Below, piece after piece: positions 5,271 to 5,425 of a stretch of DNA of 5,425 bases. The stretch's first letter is position 1, and every line of letters begins with the position of its first letter. The DNA is from Chloroflexota bacterium (GTDB taxonomy: Bacteria > Chloroflexota > Anaerolineae > Anaerolineales > Anaerolineaceae). Under the pieces are notes generated by a model that was not told the DNA's origin, ran no database searches, and worked only from the letters and a program-made list of their open reading frames with translations. The position numbers were made by a program, and so were the translations under genes. The stretch is taken from the NCBI GenBank assembly GCA_023406965.1, contig JAEXTI010000061.1, positions 1 through 5,425 of the forward strand, given 5' to 3'.

Positions 5271-5425
5271 AATTATGAAAAGTGGTATCTGTGGCGGGGA
5301 CTGATTGATGCTGCCCAGAAAGCCGGAGCGGACCTGTGGTTTGTTGCCGGTGAAATGATTGGCAACTCGCCCGATGCAGTTCTGTACGATTTGGGCGGGT
5401 TGAAGCAGGTGGATGGCATCATTGC
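5208..5425 (+). CDS. N-terminus of a periplasmic-binding-protein-like (sugar-binding/LacI-type) domain protein, 3' end outside window
   Basis: An open frame runs from ATG 5208 off the right edge (72 complete codons). It begins with a basic short tail, then a beta-strand LRIAFFG, a helix-like stretch WYLWRGLIDAAQKAGADLWFVAGE, and LYDLGGLKQVDGII. This is the first beta-alpha-beta unit of a type I periplasmic-binding fold, as in LacI regulators and sugar-binding proteins. There is no helix-turn-helix or signal peptide ahead of it, so a cytoplasmic sensor domain is likely. In some bacteria such domains head histidine kinases or GGDEF proteins, but the C-terminal partner is not visible. The start is uncertain: ATG 5208 has only a poor ribosome binding site (GGCGG, very close), and an in-frame GTG at 5178 has none. 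Both would be affected by the hairpin at 5194-5264. No later ATG or GTG occurs before the conserved fold is well under way. Confidence 0.65.
   Translation, partial: MLTKERNLRIAFFGSAPGGSFNYEKWYLWRGLIDAAQKAGADLWFVAGEMIGNSPDAVLYDLGGLKQVDGII

Overview
The window is a stretch of bacterial chromosome with moderately high GC, carrying five protein-coding genes on both strands. Two of them run off the edges. There is no rRNA, tRNA, CRISPR array, insertion sequence or phage gene. The gene set is a GH3 glycosidase, a creatininase-family amidohydrolase, a Tat-exported DUF362 lipoprotein, ClpP, and the start of a sugar-binding-protein-like sensor. Together with sigma70-type promoters, this would fit a free-living heterotroph such as a member of the Chloroflexota (Anaerolineae-like). 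That placement is an inference from gene style only; nothing in the window fixes the taxonomy.

Layout from left to right: (1) 1-2108, minus strand, a GH3 beta-glycosidase of the xylosidase/glucosidase clade, missing only its extreme C-terminus at the left edge. (2) 2109-2291, a divergent intergenic region with a candidate promoter in each direction. (3) 2292-3086, plus strand, a creatininase-family metal-dependent amidohydrolase with an unusual cysteine-containing metal motif. (4) 3087-3219, a convergent gap holding a small hairpin at the stop codon and a branched palindromic element. (5) 3220-4347, minus strand, a Tat-exported DUF362 lipoprotein. (6) 4348-4535, a second divergent intergenic region with a good promoter in each direction and an 11-bp tandem direct repeat. 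(7) 4536-5150, plus strand, ClpP with an intact Ser-His-Asp triad. (8) 5194-5270, a roughly 70-nt hairpin followed by a T-rich tail. (9) 5208 to the right edge, plus strand, the N-terminus of a periplasmic-binding-protein-like sensor domain, whose apparent start codon lies inside that hairpin.

The genes alternate divergent-convergent-divergent, so most are single transcription units and do not form one pathway. GH3 is a sugar-releasing enzyme, ClpP is housekeeping proteolysis, and the creatininase and DUF362 proteins have unknown substrates. The most notable non-coding signals are the long hairpin that both follows clpP and covers the next gene's start, the 11-bp tandem repeat over the DUF362 promoter, the branched palindrome between the convergent genes, and a base skew in which codon third positions follow the DNA strand and not the coding direction.
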